Under the pieces are notes generated by a model. It saw nothing but the letters and a program-made list of their open reading frames with translations. It was not told the origin of the DNA and did not search any database. 64,000 nucleotides of DNA, from NCBI GenBank assembly GCA_015863195.1, contig JACBXO010000001.1, forward strand, positions 248,001 to 312,000, written 5' to 3'. How positions within the stretch are numbered: position 1 is the stretch's first letter; the number at the start of each line of letters is the position of its first letter. A program made the translations under genes and the position numbers. Origin of the DNA: Aerococcaceae bacterium DSM 111022. GTDB lineage: Bacteria > Bacillota > Bacilli > Lactobacillales > Aerococcaceae. Below, piece after piece: positions 47,628 through 55,984 of the stretch.

Positions 47628-47681
47628 ATGACTACACGTTTAAACAAAATCAATAATATCTGGCAAAGCTGGCATAGATGA
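47628..47681 (+). CDS. Leader peptide with two Trp codons (transcription attenuation)
   Basis: A 17-codon frame, MTTRLNKINNIWQSWHR. Its two Trp codons are at 47661 and 47670, three codons apart near the end. The ribosome site AAAGGAG is 8 bp before the ATG. It is followed by competing stems and a terminator before an ABC transporter operon. The arrangement is that of an amino-acid leader peptide in ribosome-controlled attenuation. It is too short for normal gene calls. Confidence 0.8.
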   Translation: MTTRLNKINNIWQSWHR

Positions 47682-47837
47682 GGTTGTAAACTTGGAAAAT
47701 TCCATGGATACAGCCGTTTTAGCGAACAGTTGTATCTATGTGGCTTACCATTTTACTACCACATAGTACGTTTACGTTAACAAACTATGTGGTGGTGGAT
47801 ACCGGAACACGCATGGTTTGTGTTCCGGTATTTTTTA
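47671..47837 (+). promoter_or_regulatory. Trp attenuator: competing stems and terminator
   Basis: GCATAG at the second Trp codon (47672-47677) can pair with CTATGT of CTATGTGG at 47736-47743. That element pairs with CCACATAG at 47759-47766, which in turn pairs with CTATGTGG at 47785-47792. A terminator, ATACCGGAACAC/GTGTTCCGGTAT with T6, lies at 47799-47837. A further switch may involve GATACA (47707) and TGTATC (47731). No T-box sequence is present. Confidence 0.7.
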
Positions 47838-47873
47838 TATCATCAAATTTAAGTCAATATAAGGAGAATTATT

Positions 47874-48851
47874 ATGAAAAAATTTATTAAAGTATTAATC
47901 ACTTTTGTCTTCGCTTTAGTAACACTGGCGCCGGCAATAACTTTTGCTCAAGACGATGAGTTAAATGTAGCGATCGTCCAATTAGTATCACATCCTTCCC
48001 TCGATGATATCAATGAAGGTATTGTAGAAGGGTTAGCAGAAATTGGTTATGAAGAAGGTAATAATTTAACGATTAATCAGCAAAATTCAGAAGGTGACAT
48101 GAACTTACTGAATACAATTGCTAATCAAGTAGTGTCTGAAAATCCAGATATTATTTTCGCAATCACAACACCAGTTGCTCAAGCATTCCAAAATGCGACA
48201 GATGAAATTCCAATTATGATGGCGGGTGTAACGGACCCAGTGGGGGCTAAATTAGTGGAATCAATCGAAGCGCCGGGTGGTAATATTACGGGGGTTTCTG
48301 ATGCGATGTCATTAGATGTTCAGTTTGAATTGCTGCAAGAAATTTTACCTGAAGCAACAAAAGTAGGTTTTATGTATTCGACAAATGAAGATAATAGCCA
48401 GTTAGAAGTTGAAGCTGCTGCTGCAGCTGCGGAAGAATTAGGCTTTGAAACACAAATCGAAGGTTTATCTTCGGCATTAGATATGCAGATGGTTGGTCAA
48501 AACTTAGCAAGTCAAGTAGATGTTATCTTTATTGGTTCAGACAACACAATCGCGAGTTCGTTCGCGACATTATTAGACGCAACCGATGCAGCGAATATTC
48601 CTGTCATTACAACGGTCGCGACAATGATTGAACAAGGTGCGTTAGGTGGCGTGGCGATTAACCAGAAACAAATCGGTTTACAAGCAGGTTTACTAGCAAA
48701 AGAAATCGTAGATGGTTCTGCGGCGAGTGACATACCTGTCCAGTTTGTTGAAAATCCTGAAACATTAATTAATCCTGATACTGTGGAACGTTTAGGGATT
48801 GAGTTGCCGGAGTCAGTGACGGAAAAAGCTATTATGATTGAGGTTGAGTAA
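47874..48851 (+). CDS. ABC transporter substrate-binding protein, TrpX-like
   Basis: Exported binding protein of 325 residues of the ABC_sub_bind family (two Rossmann-like lobes, as in TrpX of streptococci). The N-terminus is a signal sequence ending in ITFAQDD. There is no lipobox cysteine, so it is either released or held by the uncleaved signal. Family stretches are AIVQLVSHPSLDDINEGI and ITTPVAQAFQNAT. The upstream Trp leader supports tryptophan or a related compound as substrate. It starts the three-gene operon behind AAGGAG. Confidence 0.85.
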   Translation: MKKFIKVLITFVFALVTLAPAITFAQDDELNVAIVQLVSHPSLDDINEGIVEGLAEIGYEEGNNLTINQQNSEGDMNLLNTIANQVVSENPDIIFAITTPVAQAFQNATDEIPIMMAGVTDPVGAKLVESIEAPGGNITGVSDAMSLDVQFELLQEILPEATKVGFMYSTNEDNSQLEVEAAAAAAEELGFETQIEGLSSALDMQMVGQNLASQVDVIFIGSDNTIASSFATLLDATDAANIPVITTVATMIEQGALGGVAINQKQIGLQAGLLAKEIVDGSAASDIPVQFVENPETLINPDTVERLGIELPESVTEKAIMIEVE

Positions 48852-48853
48852 GT

Positions 48854-49756
48854 ATGAGTATTTATTTAGGCGCGATAACTGAGGGATTCCTTTGGGGGAT
48901 CATGGGATTAGGCCTATATATCAGTTTTAGAATTTTAAATTTTGCGGATTTGACGAGTGAGTCATCATTTACATTGGGTGCTGCCATTGCGGTGGCGCTC
49001 ATGTCGAATGGTGTGAACCCGTTTGTTGCGACAATCGTGGCCGTTTTTGGCGGGATGATTGCTGGATTTATTACCGGATTTTTAACGACTGTTTTTGAAA
49101 TTCCGGGATTACTTTCGAGTATTATTACGATGACGGGGCTTTATTCGATGAATTTACGGATTATGGGCAAACCGAATTCAAGTTTTAGAGGGACGGAGAC
49201 GATTTTTTCACAATTGGAAGATTTTTTCAGTTCTGAATTATTATTAGACGCGGTAGTTGGTGTATTTTTCGTTGGCTTAATTATTCTATTTTTAAACTAT
49301 TTCTTTAAAACAGATTTTGGTCAAGCTATTATTGCAACGGGAGATAACGCCGTTATGGCAATGTCTTTAGGGATTAAAACGAAATCGATGAGCCGGATCG
49401 CATTGATGTTAGCCAATGGTTTAATCGCTTTAAGTGGGGCGTTGATTGCGCAAAATAATGGCTTTAGTGACGTTTCAATGGGGACAGGGACAGTTGTTGT
49501 GGCGATGGCATCGATTGTTATTGGTGAAGTGTTGATTCGTAAGGAATTATCATTGAGCAGCCGTTTATTATCAATTGTTTTAGGAGCGATTATTTATCGT
49601 TTAATTTTAGTTTTTGTACTGCGTTTAGGATTAAATCCAAACGACTTCAAATTAATTTCAGCACTCGTTTTAGCGGTATTCTTAGTCTTTCCAAAAGTAT
49701 CAGCATTTTTCCAAGAACGCCGTCAAAAGACAAATAATGGATTGGGAGGTTTATAA
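48854..49756 (+). CDS. ABC transporter permease, TrpY-like
   Basis: Membrane protein of 300 residues with about eight or nine hydrophobic segments, of the branched-chain-type permease family that pairs with this class of binding protein. Recognisable parts are ILNFADLTSESSFTLGAA near the start and FKTDFGQAIIATGDN in the middle. It starts 2 bp after the binding-protein stop, and its stop overlaps the ATPase start by one base. Confidence 0.88.
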   Translation: MSIYLGAITEGFLWGIMGLGLYISFRILNFADLTSESSFTLGAAIAVALMSNGVNPFVATIVAVFGGMIAGFITGFLTTVFEIPGLLSSIITMTGLYSMNLRIMGKPNSSFRGTETIFSQLEDFFSSELLLDAVVGVFFVGLIILFLNYFFKTDFGQAIIATGDNAVMAMSLGIKTKSMSRIALMLANGLIALSGALIAQNNGFSDVSMGTGTVVVAMASIVIGEVLIRKELSLSSRLLSIVLGAIIYRLILVFVLRLGLNPNDFKLISALVLAVFLVFPKVSAFFQERRQKTNNGLGGL

Positions 49757-50526
49757 TGGCACAATTACAATTAAAACACGTCAATAAAACTTTCCACCGT
49801 AAAACTGGCGAAGCGGTCCATGTTTTAAATGATATTAATTTAGAAGTGGAAAAAGGCGAAGTCATTGCGATTATCGGAACAAATGGGGCTGGGAAATCGA
49901 CTTTACTAAACGCCTTAGCGGGCAGTATTAAAGTTGATTCTGGTGAGATTTTACTGGCAGATAAACCGATGCAAAATTTAGATCAAGTAGAAGCGGCTAA
50001 ATATATCGGACGCGTTTTCCAAGACCCCGCCATGGGTACGGCACCGCGGATGACGGTTTTTGAAAACTTAATGCTTGCCAAAAAACGCGGCGAATTCCGT
50101 GGTTTTGGAAAGTCATTAACCGGCGATAATTTCAAAGAAATGCAAGAATATGTGAGTCAATTTCATTTGAATCTAGAAAATCGTTTAGAAATTCCAATTG
50201 AAAACTTGTCCGGCGGTCAGCGCCAAATCATCTCTCTCTTGATGGCGACGATGCAGCAACCTGAATTGTTACTTCTCGACGAGCACACGGCCGCATTAGA
50301 CCCGCGTACCGCGAACCAAGTAATGACGACGACGCAAGAAATGGTTCGAGACAAAGAACTAACTACGATCATGATTACGCATCATCTCCAAGATGCCTTA
50401 ACATATAGTGAGCGCATCATTTTAATGCATCAAGGTCAAATCAAAAAAATCTATGGTCAAGAAGATATTAAAAATCTTCGATCTGGGGATTTATATCAAT
50501 ATATGGAAGAAATTGTTTTACAATAA
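49756..50526 (+). CDS. ABC transporter ATP-binding protein, TrpZ-like
   Basis: ATPase of 256 residues with Walker A GTNGAGKST, signature LSGGQRQI and Walker B LLLLDEHTAALD, followed by the switch histidine in MITHHLQDAL. It powers the permease encoded just upstream. The start overlaps the permease stop (TAATG). GGGAGG is the ribosome site. Confidence 0.92.
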   Translation: MAQLQLKHVNKTFHRKTGEAVHVLNDINLEVEKGEVIAIIGTNGAGKSTLLNALAGSIKVDSGEILLADKPMQNLDQVEAAKYIGRVFQDPAMGTAPRMTVFENLMLAKKRGEFRGFGKSLTGDNFKEMQEYVSQFHLNLENRLEIPIENLSGGQRQIISLLMATMQQPELLLLDEHTAALDPRTANQVMTTTQEMVRDKELTTIMITHHLQDALTYSERIILMHQGQIKKIYGQEDIKNLRSGDLYQYMEEIVLQ

Positions 50527-50531
50527 TACGG

Positions 50532-50566
50532 TAACAGCAGTCTGGCCTCGGTCAGGCTGTTTTTTT
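50532..50566 (+). terminator. Terminator of the TrpXYZ-like operon
   Basis: AACAGC and CTG pair with CAG and GCTGTT, then seven T. Confidence 0.75.
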
Positions 50567-50597
50567 GTGGGGTGTTTAGTTTCGAGGTTGGTTGTTG

Positions 50598-50690
50598 GAT
50601 TATCAAAATTATGTTGAGCACACTGTGAAATGATAATAAACAGCCGAAAATTATCATTTCAACTGAATTTCAGCTGCAAAATGATAATCC
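50598..50690. repeat. 51-bp array, arm family TTATCATTTC
   Basis: Arms TTATCAAAAT (50600), GAAATGATAA (50627), TTATCATTTC (50651) and AAAATGATAA (50678) with 27/24 spacing. The core is TAAACAGCCGAAAA. It is bounded by GGATTATC and GATAATCC. Confidence 0.88.
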
Positions 50691-50710
50691 ACGATAATTT
50701 GGCGACTTTA

Positions 50711-50798
50711 TTTTCTTAACTAATGGGTTAGCGCTGAGTAAAGAAAACGTTTGCTCCAATATTTTCTCAACGAGCCCTATTTGTTTCCGTTAAGAAAA
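50711..50798. repeat. 51-bp array, arm family TTTTCTTAAC
   Basis: TTTTCTTAAC (50711), GTAAAGAAAA (50738), TTTTCTCAAC (50762) and GTTAAGAAAA (50789) keep the 27/24 spacing. The linkers do not resemble those of the 27.4-kb array. Confidence 0.85.
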
Positions 50799-50815
50799 CT
50801 TTCATCTTCTAAACT

Positions 50816-50951
50816 TACAGTGGGATTCAAAGAGTGGTCAATTTCTCCAGAAATTGACCACCTTCTCAAAACGAAGCTTTTAAGCCGCAAGCTAAAAGCC
50901 TCTTCACGAAAACAAGCGGTGAGAGTCGCGGGGCGACTCTTCTTTATGATT
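50816..50951 (+). repeat. Hairpin cassette, copy 5
   Basis: The lead-in ACAGTGGGATTCAAAG is followed by GGTCAATTTC/GAAATTGACC (50836-50859), GCTTTTAAGC/GCTAAAAGC (50876-50899, one bulge) and AGAGTCGC/GCGACTCT (50932-50950). One middle hairpin is absent, as in copy 1. Confidence 0.78.
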
Positions 50952-50979
50952 CCAGTTTGTACAAAGATCGGGGGTGTTG

Positions 50980-51072
50980 GATTATCAAAATTTTTGTCAA
51001 TGCGGTTTGAAATGATAATTTTAAGCCAAATTTTATCAAAATTATGTTGAGTACGCTGTGAAATGATAATCC
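50980..51072. repeat. 51-bp array, arm family TTATCATTTC (variant arms)
   Basis: TTATCAAAAT (50982), GAAATGATAA (51009), TTATCAAAAT (51033) and GAAATGATAA (51060). Core TTTTAAGCCAAATT. It starts GGATTATC and ends GATAATCC. From 51073 to the operon promoter only an inverted repeat ATTCTCA/TGAGAAT (51170-51191) stands out. Confidence 0.85.
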
Positions 51073-51203
51073 TCGATACTATAACGGCCTGTAAACTGAA
51101 CCCAGTCACAGGAATCCCATTCCATAGCCGAAATAGCATCGGAGTTGCCCCCCAAATCCCCTAAACCACATTCTCAGAAAAATGTGAGAATTTAATGAGT
51201 GAA

Positions 51204-51235
51204 TTTACATATAATTTACAATTTACTGGTATAAT
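51204..51235 (+). promoter_or_regulatory. Promoter of the VWA/XpaC/TelA operon
   Basis: An extended -10, TGGTATAAT, ends at 51235. Upstream, ATTTAC occurs three times in 25 bp. The inverted repeat ATTCTCA/TGAGAAT at 51170-51191 could be a regulator site. Confidence 0.5.
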
Positions 51236-51283
51236 AAAGTTAGAATGAAAACACTTGCAACATAGGAAGAGGAGGCGTTTTTT

Positions 51284-52939
51284 GTGATAGGTAAATATCG
51301 ATTTTCTACGCTACTTAAGTTACTCGTCGCAGTCGTTGCTGTTGTCTTTTTAGCCGCTTGTGGGGAAAGTTCCGAGTCGGAAAGTTCCGCAAATAATTCT
51401 CAGTATGATTTTGTCGCAGGTCAAGAAAGTGACATCCAGCTCACGATTGTGGCGGGATCTGAGAATGAAATTTTAGAACCGATGTTAACGCAATATGCCG
51501 AGGAGCAAGATATCGGCATCGCTGTCGACTATTTAGGGTCATTGGATATTATGCGTTTATTACAGTCGGGAGAGGTAGGGTATGATGCTGTTTGGCCAGC
51601 ATCTACGATTTGGTTGACGGTTGGGGACGATCATAGTCTCCTCAAACATGCCCAATCGACGTCACTGACTCCGATTATTTTCGGCGTGAAGCAGTCACTC
51701 GCCGAAGAGTTGGGCTTTACTGAAGGGGATGTTTATACTGAAGATATCATTCAAGCTATTAACGACGGCGAATTAAAGTTCGCGATGACATCCGCAACCC
51801 AGTCCAATTCAGGTGCGTCGGCTTATTTAGGCTTCCTGACAGCACTTGCCGGTGGGGACGGGACGCTGACGGAAGAAACTTTAGCTGACGAACAAGTTCA
51901 ACAGGCGATTACGGAATTATTATCGGGCGTTGAGCGGTCGTCCGGTTCGTCAAATTGGCTGGTCGATTTATTTGTAACCGGTAATTATGATGCGATGGTG
52001 AACTACGAAACGCTGATTATCCAAGCCAACCAGCAACTTGCCGATCAAGGGAAGGAAGAATTATACGCCGTTTACCCGGTGGACGGGCTTTCGATGGCCG
52101 ATTCGCCGCTGGCTTATGTTGATAACGGCGAAGAGAGTGACGCGGAACAAGAGGAAACTTTCCTCGCCTTCCAAGAATTTTTACTGAGTGATGAAACGCA
52201 AGACTTTATCGAACAAACCGGTCGTCGCTCTGCCATGGGGACGGTCCGAGACAGTAATCGTCAAGTATTTGACGCGTCGCTTGGTTTCGACTTAGACACT
52301 GTCATTAATCCGATTCGCTTCCCAAGTGCGGCCGTCATCCAACAGTCACTCAATTTATACCAAACGCAATTTAAGAAACCAGCATTAACCGTCTATGTCC
52401 TCGACTATTCTGGCTCGATGTCAGGTGACGGGATTGAACAAATGCAGGCGGCACTGGAACAAGTGCTGGTCCCTGAAAACGCCGAACAACACTTACTACT
52501 CGGCACCAATCAGGATAAAACCCATGTCGTCCCGTTCGAAGACGGCGTCATGGACATCCTTGACGCGAGTGGAAATAGCCAGGAAATGACCACTTTATAT
52601 GAGGAAGTGATGGAAATTGATTCGGGTGGGGGAACTGCGATGTATGAAGGTATTGACGCGGCGTTAACACTACTCGACCAAGAATATGGCGCAGATTTAG
52701 CAAATTATACACCAGCCATTGTTGTTTTAACGGATGGCCGACCAAATGGCGCCATGAATTTTGATGATTTGGAAGCACGCTATCAAGAAATGGGCCGCGA
52801 TATTCCCATCTTCTCGATTTTATTCGCTAGCTCCGAAGAAGAGAAAATGGAAGAATTAGCCAATTTAACCAATGCCCGTGTCTTTGATGGGCGTGGGGAT
52901 TTAATTAATGCATTTAAACAAGTGAAGGGGTATAACTAA
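51284..52939 (+). CDS. Lipoprotein with solute-binding and VWA domains
   Basis: Exported lipoprotein of 551 residues. The lipobox LAAC puts the lipid on Cys26. Residues about 50-300 resemble a type II solute-binding fold (GSENEILEPMLTQYAEEQ, VWPASTIWL). Residues about 365-550 form a von Willebrand A domain with a complete metal site: DYSGSMSG, the Thr in GGGTAMYEG and TDGRPNG. It starts behind GAGGAGG after an extended -10 promoter. It is the first of four genes; the others encode an XpaC-like protein, a second binding-type protein and TelA. The ligand is unknown. Confidence 0.82.
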   Translation: MIGKYRFSTLLKLLVAVVAVVFLAACGESSESESSANNSQYDFVAGQESDIQLTIVAGSENEILEPMLTQYAEEQDIGIAVDYLGSLDIMRLLQSGEVGYDAVWPASTIWLTVGDDHSLLKHAQSTSLTPIIFGVKQSLAEELGFTEGDVYTEDIIQAINDGELKFAMTSATQSNSGASAYLGFLTALAGGDGTLTEETLADEQVQQAITELLSGVERSSGSSNWLVDLFVTGNYDAMVNYETLIIQANQQLADQGKEELYAVYPVDGLSMADSPLAYVDNGEESDAEQEETFLAFQEFLLSDETQDFIEQTGRRSAMGTVRDSNRQVFDASLGFDLDTVINPIRFPSAAVIQQSLNLYQTQFKKPALTVYVLDYSGSMSGDGIEQMQAALEQVLVPENAEQHLLLGTNQDKTHVVPFEDGVMDILDASGNSQEMTTLYEEVMEIDSGGGTAMYEGIDAALTLLDQEYGADLANYTPAIVVLTDGRPNGAMNFDDLEARYQEMGRDIPIFSILFASSEEEKMEELANLTNARVFDGRGDLINAFKQVKGYN

Positions 52940-52940
52940 G

Positions 52941-53564
52941 ATGGGTAAGGAAACACGTCAAACGCTACTTGCTTTAATTGCGGCCATTTTAGTTTTTCTT
53001 GTTTTATTCTTCGCTTTAGAGTGGCAAGTTATTATGTCGGTTTTAGTTTCAGTGGGTATTTACTTTGCAGTTTATTATTTAACGTCGCCGATTTTAAAAA
53101 TTGGAGATATTGAACTGGAAAGCATTAAAAATGGTGAGGAAATTAAGGCGCTTTATGACCAGAGTACCGCCGAAGTGCGCCAAATGGAAGGGTCCATTGA
53201 TGTTCTAGAGCAGAGTTCGGTTAAAGAACAAGCGATTGAATTGGTTGGGACAAGTTGGGATATTTTAAAATATCTAGAAGGCCATCCGAGTGACATTTCG
53301 CAGTCAAGGCACTTTTTAACTTATTATTTCCCAACCGCCAATAAAATTATAAAAAATTATATTCGTTTGAAGGTCGCAAATATATCCAGTCATAAATTAG
53401 TCGAGGTTCAAGAAAAAACAACGGAGTCTCTCGATTTATTGAATGATTTATTTGCTAAACAAAGAGATTCTTATCATAAAGATATTTTACTGGATTTAGA
53501 AGTGGAATCAGAGTTACTGGAAAACACCCTTAAATTAGGAGGTGGAGAGATTAATGAAAAGTAG
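52941..53564 (+). CDS. XpaC-like membrane protein
   Basis: A 207-residue protein with two adjacent membrane segments (about residues 8-28 and 30-48) and a long helical cytoplasmic part. FLTYYFPTANKIIKNYIRLK and the C-terminal helix pattern resemble the XpaC family, which is paired with TelA in Bacillus (xpaC-yaaN). The biochemical role is unknown. It starts 1 bp after the VWA gene, and its end overlaps the next gene by 11 bp. Confidence 0.65.
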   Translation: MGKETRQTLLALIAAILVFLVLFFALEWQVIMSVLVSVGIYFAVYYLTSPILKIGDIELESIKNGEEIKALYDQSTAEVRQMEGSIDVLEQSSVKEQAIELVGTSWDILKYLEGHPSDISQSRHFLTYYFPTANKIIKNYIRLKVANISSHKLVEVQEKTTESLDLLNDLFAKQRDSYHKDILLDLEVESELLENTLKLGGGEINEK

Positions 53565-54612
53565 ACGTATCGGACTAGTTATTTTGATCGCAGTGATCGC
53601 CATTGTCGTGGGCTATACCTTCCTCCGGCCTGACCCAATACCTGAGGTGGCTATTACCGGGAAGTTGGGCGGCGAGAAAATCGGTTTATATGAAAATCCG
53701 GAGTTTCAGGAGATTTTGGAGGAAAAGTATGGTTTAACGATGGATTACCGAAAAGCTGGCTCCTTCGATATGGTGACTGATAGCTTGGACGGGCAGGATT
53801 ATTTATTTCCGTCGAGTCAATTGGCGTTAGAGGCTTTTAATCAAAGTGGTAATAGTTCTTACCGTGATGAAATTATTTTCAATACGCCGATTGTCTTGTA
53901 TTCGTATCAAGTGATTGTGGATGCTTTGGAACAGGAAGGGATTGTTTCAAACCGGGAAGGTAGTTATTATGTTGATATGCCAGCATTAGCTGAGGCGATT
54001 GTTGAAGAAAAGCAGTGGCAAGATATTGGTTTAAACCAATTTTATGGCAATATTTTAGTTGATACAACAGACCCTTCGGCTTCTAACTCGGGGCATATGT
54101 TCTTAGGGTTATTGGCGAATGCCTTGAATGACAATCGAGTCGTTTCACAAGGGGACGTAGAGGCATTACTACCGGATATTCAAAAGATTTATAATTCGAT
54201 TGGTTTCATGAATACGTCGTCTGCAGATATGTTTAAGCAATTCCTAACTTTAGGTGTGGGACAGTATAAAATTGTCGCAGGGTATGAAAGTCAGTTATTA
54301 GAGTTCTCTGTGCAGGAACCTGAAACGTACGCTAGTATCAAAGATGACGTTGTCATACTTTACCCAGAGCCGACGGTTTGGTCGAGTCATATTTTTATTG
54401 CGGTGAATGAGGATGCGGATGTGGCGATTGATGCGTTGTTAGATGAACAGATTCAAGAGATTTCTTGGAAGGATCATGGTTACCGGACGATTGTGGCGAA
54501 TTCGGGGGCGGCGGATCAGTTTGATGTGCCTGGTTTGGCTCAGCAGGTGACGCAGATTATGAATATGCCGGATTATCAGGTGATGACGCAGTTGGTGGAT
54601 GGTATTCAATAA
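53554..54612 (+). CDS. Membrane-anchored solute-binding-like protein
   Basis: A 352-residue protein with an N-terminal membrane anchor (about residues 6-22) and no lipobox. The exported part resembles bacterial extracellular solute-binding proteins, with similarity in kind to the first half of the VWA protein: both discuss a ligand-binding cleft, here around DYLFPSSQLALEAFNQS, DTTDPSASNSGHMFLG and ILYPEPTVWSSHIF. It has no VWA domain. ATG 53554 is behind GGAGGTGG; translation is coupled to the XpaC-like gene. Confidence 0.65.
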   Translation: MKSRRIGLVILIAVIAIVVGYTFLRPDPIPEVAITGKLGGEKIGLYENPEFQEILEEKYGLTMDYRKAGSFDMVTDSLDGQDYLFPSSQLALEAFNQSGNSSYRDEIIFNTPIVLYSYQVIVDALEQEGIVSNREGSYYVDMPALAEAIVEEKQWQDIGLNQFYGNILVDTTDPSASNSGHMFLGLLANALNDNRVVSQGDVEALLPDIQKIYNSIGFMNTSSADMFKQFLTLGVGQYKIVAGYESQLLEFSVQEPETYASIKDDVVILYPEPTVWSSHIFIAVNEDADVAIDALLDEQIQEISWKDHGYRTIVANSGAADQFDVPGLAQQVTQIMNMPDYQVMTQLVDGIQ

Positions 54613-54626
54613 TACGGAGGTATATG

Positions 54627-55787
54627 ATGGCTGATAATAAGAATCAAATTACACTGGACTCTCTGTTAAGCTCACAAAATAGTACGACGACGAAGCCGAT
54701 TGAAGTGAAAGAAGAAGAAATGATTGCCGAAATTGAGCGCAATGTGCAGACGTTAACACCCGAAGAGCGTCAGCGTGTTGATGAGATTAAAAATAATTTG
54801 AACATGCAAGATACACAGCAGATGTCGATTTATGGGTCGAATGCGCAGAAAAATATTGCGAAATTTTCGGATCAAATTTTATCAGAAGTGCGTTCCAAAG
54901 ATGTGGGTGAAGTGGGCGACTTGATGGCTGATTTGATGGTGAAAGTGAAAGATATGGATTTTGATGAGGTAACAAATTCGGGCAGTTTTTGGGATAAGTT
55001 GCCTTTCGTTAAAAATACGAAAAATCAAATTGAGCGCTATATGGCCAAATATGATGTGATGCAGTCGCAAATTGATAAAATTCAAGCGCAGTTAGAGTCT
55101 TCAAGAATGATGTTACTGAAAGATATTGGGACTTTTGATAAATTGTATGAGCAAAATGTAGACTATTTCCAGGAGCTGCAGTTGTATATTGTAGCGGGCG
55201 AGGAGAAAATCCGTGAGATGCGTGAGGAAGTGATTCCAGAATTGTTTAAGCAAGCTCAGGGTTCTGATGATGCGATGGCGATGCAAGTGGTGAAGGACTT
55301 TGAGGACGGGATTAAACGTTTTGAAAAGCGTATTTTTGATATGAAGACTTCTAAAACGATTGCGATTCAGACGGCACCGCAAATTAAATTGATTCAAAAT
55401 AATGATAAATCATTGGTTGATAAGGTGACGGATGCGGTGAATAATGTGATTCCTTTATGGAAGTCGCAAGTCGTGATTGCTTTGGGGTTAAATCGTCAAG
55501 GGCAAGTGTTGGAGATGCAGAAGAATGTGTCGGATACAACAAATGAGTTGTTGAAGCGTAATGCGGAGAAGTTGCAGCAGAATACGATTGAGACGGCGAA
55601 AGAAGTTGAGCGATCGACGGTTGATATTGAGACGATTAAAGAGGTTAATCAGCGTTTGATTAATACAATCGAGGAGACAATTACGATACAAAACAATGCT
55701 AAGAAGGCGCGTGCTTCGGCTGAGGTTGAGTTGATGAAAGTGGAAAGTGATCTCAAACAAGCGATTATGAAGGGGATTAATGCGTGA
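54627..55787 (+). CDS. TelA family protein (toxic anion resistance)
   Basis: A cytoplasmic, mostly helical protein of 386 residues of the TelA/KlaA family. Recognisable stretches are SQIDKIQAQLESSRMMLLKDI, AIQTAPQIKLIQNNDKSLVDK and the C-terminal helix with VELMKVESDLKQAI. Members have been linked to tellurite and cell-envelope-antibiotic resistance; the mechanism is unknown. The second ATG (54627) has the better distance to GGAGG at 54616-54620. It is the last gene of the operon; a hairpin with T7 lies about 105 bp downstream. Confidence 0.85.
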   Translation: MADNKNQITLDSLLSSQNSTTTKPIEVKEEEMIAEIERNVQTLTPEERQRVDEIKNNLNMQDTQQMSIYGSNAQKNIAKFSDQILSEVRSKDVGEVGDLMADLMVKVKDMDFDEVTNSGSFWDKLPFVKNTKNQIERYMAKYDVMQSQIDKIQAQLESSRMMLLKDIGTFDKLYEQNVDYFQELQLYIVAGEEKIREMREEVIPELFKQAQGSDDAMAMQVVKDFEDGIKRFEKRIFDMKTSKTIAIQTAPQIKLIQNNDKSLVDKVTDAVNNVIPLWKSQVVIALGLNRQGQVLEMQKNVSDTTNELLKRNAEKLQQNTIETAKEVERSTVDIETIKEVNQRLINTIEETITIQNNAKKARASAEVELMKVESDLKQAIMKGINA

Positions 55788-55893
55788 GGTTGATTAGTTT
55801 AATTTGAGTTGTTGATATAGATTTATGAGATGAGATGGGTTGGTTGTGGAGATTGGTGAGTGGCTTTAATTTATGTTGGCGTTTTTTTATATA

Positions 55894-55957
55894 GGAGGCT
55901 TTAGGCTCGGCCTAAAGCTTTTTTTGGTGAGGAGGATGTCAATTTCTGGGAAATTGA
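55894..55957 (-). repeat. Hairpin cassette, copy 6 (partial, reversed), probably terminating telA
   Basis: GCTTTAGGC/GCCTAAAGC at 55898-55918 is followed by T7, a good terminator for the telA operon. TCAATTTC/GAAATTGA is at 55939-55957. On the minus strand this is the cassette order, but the GAGTCGC hairpin is missing. Confidence 0.7.
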
Positions 55958-55984
55958 CTGCTTTGATTAAGCGAATTTTAGTTG

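Noticed and set aside
47682-47873. T-box riboswitch for tryptophan
   Set aside because: No AGGGTGG-type T-box sequence and no long stem I with a specifier loop; a Trp leader peptide is present instead.
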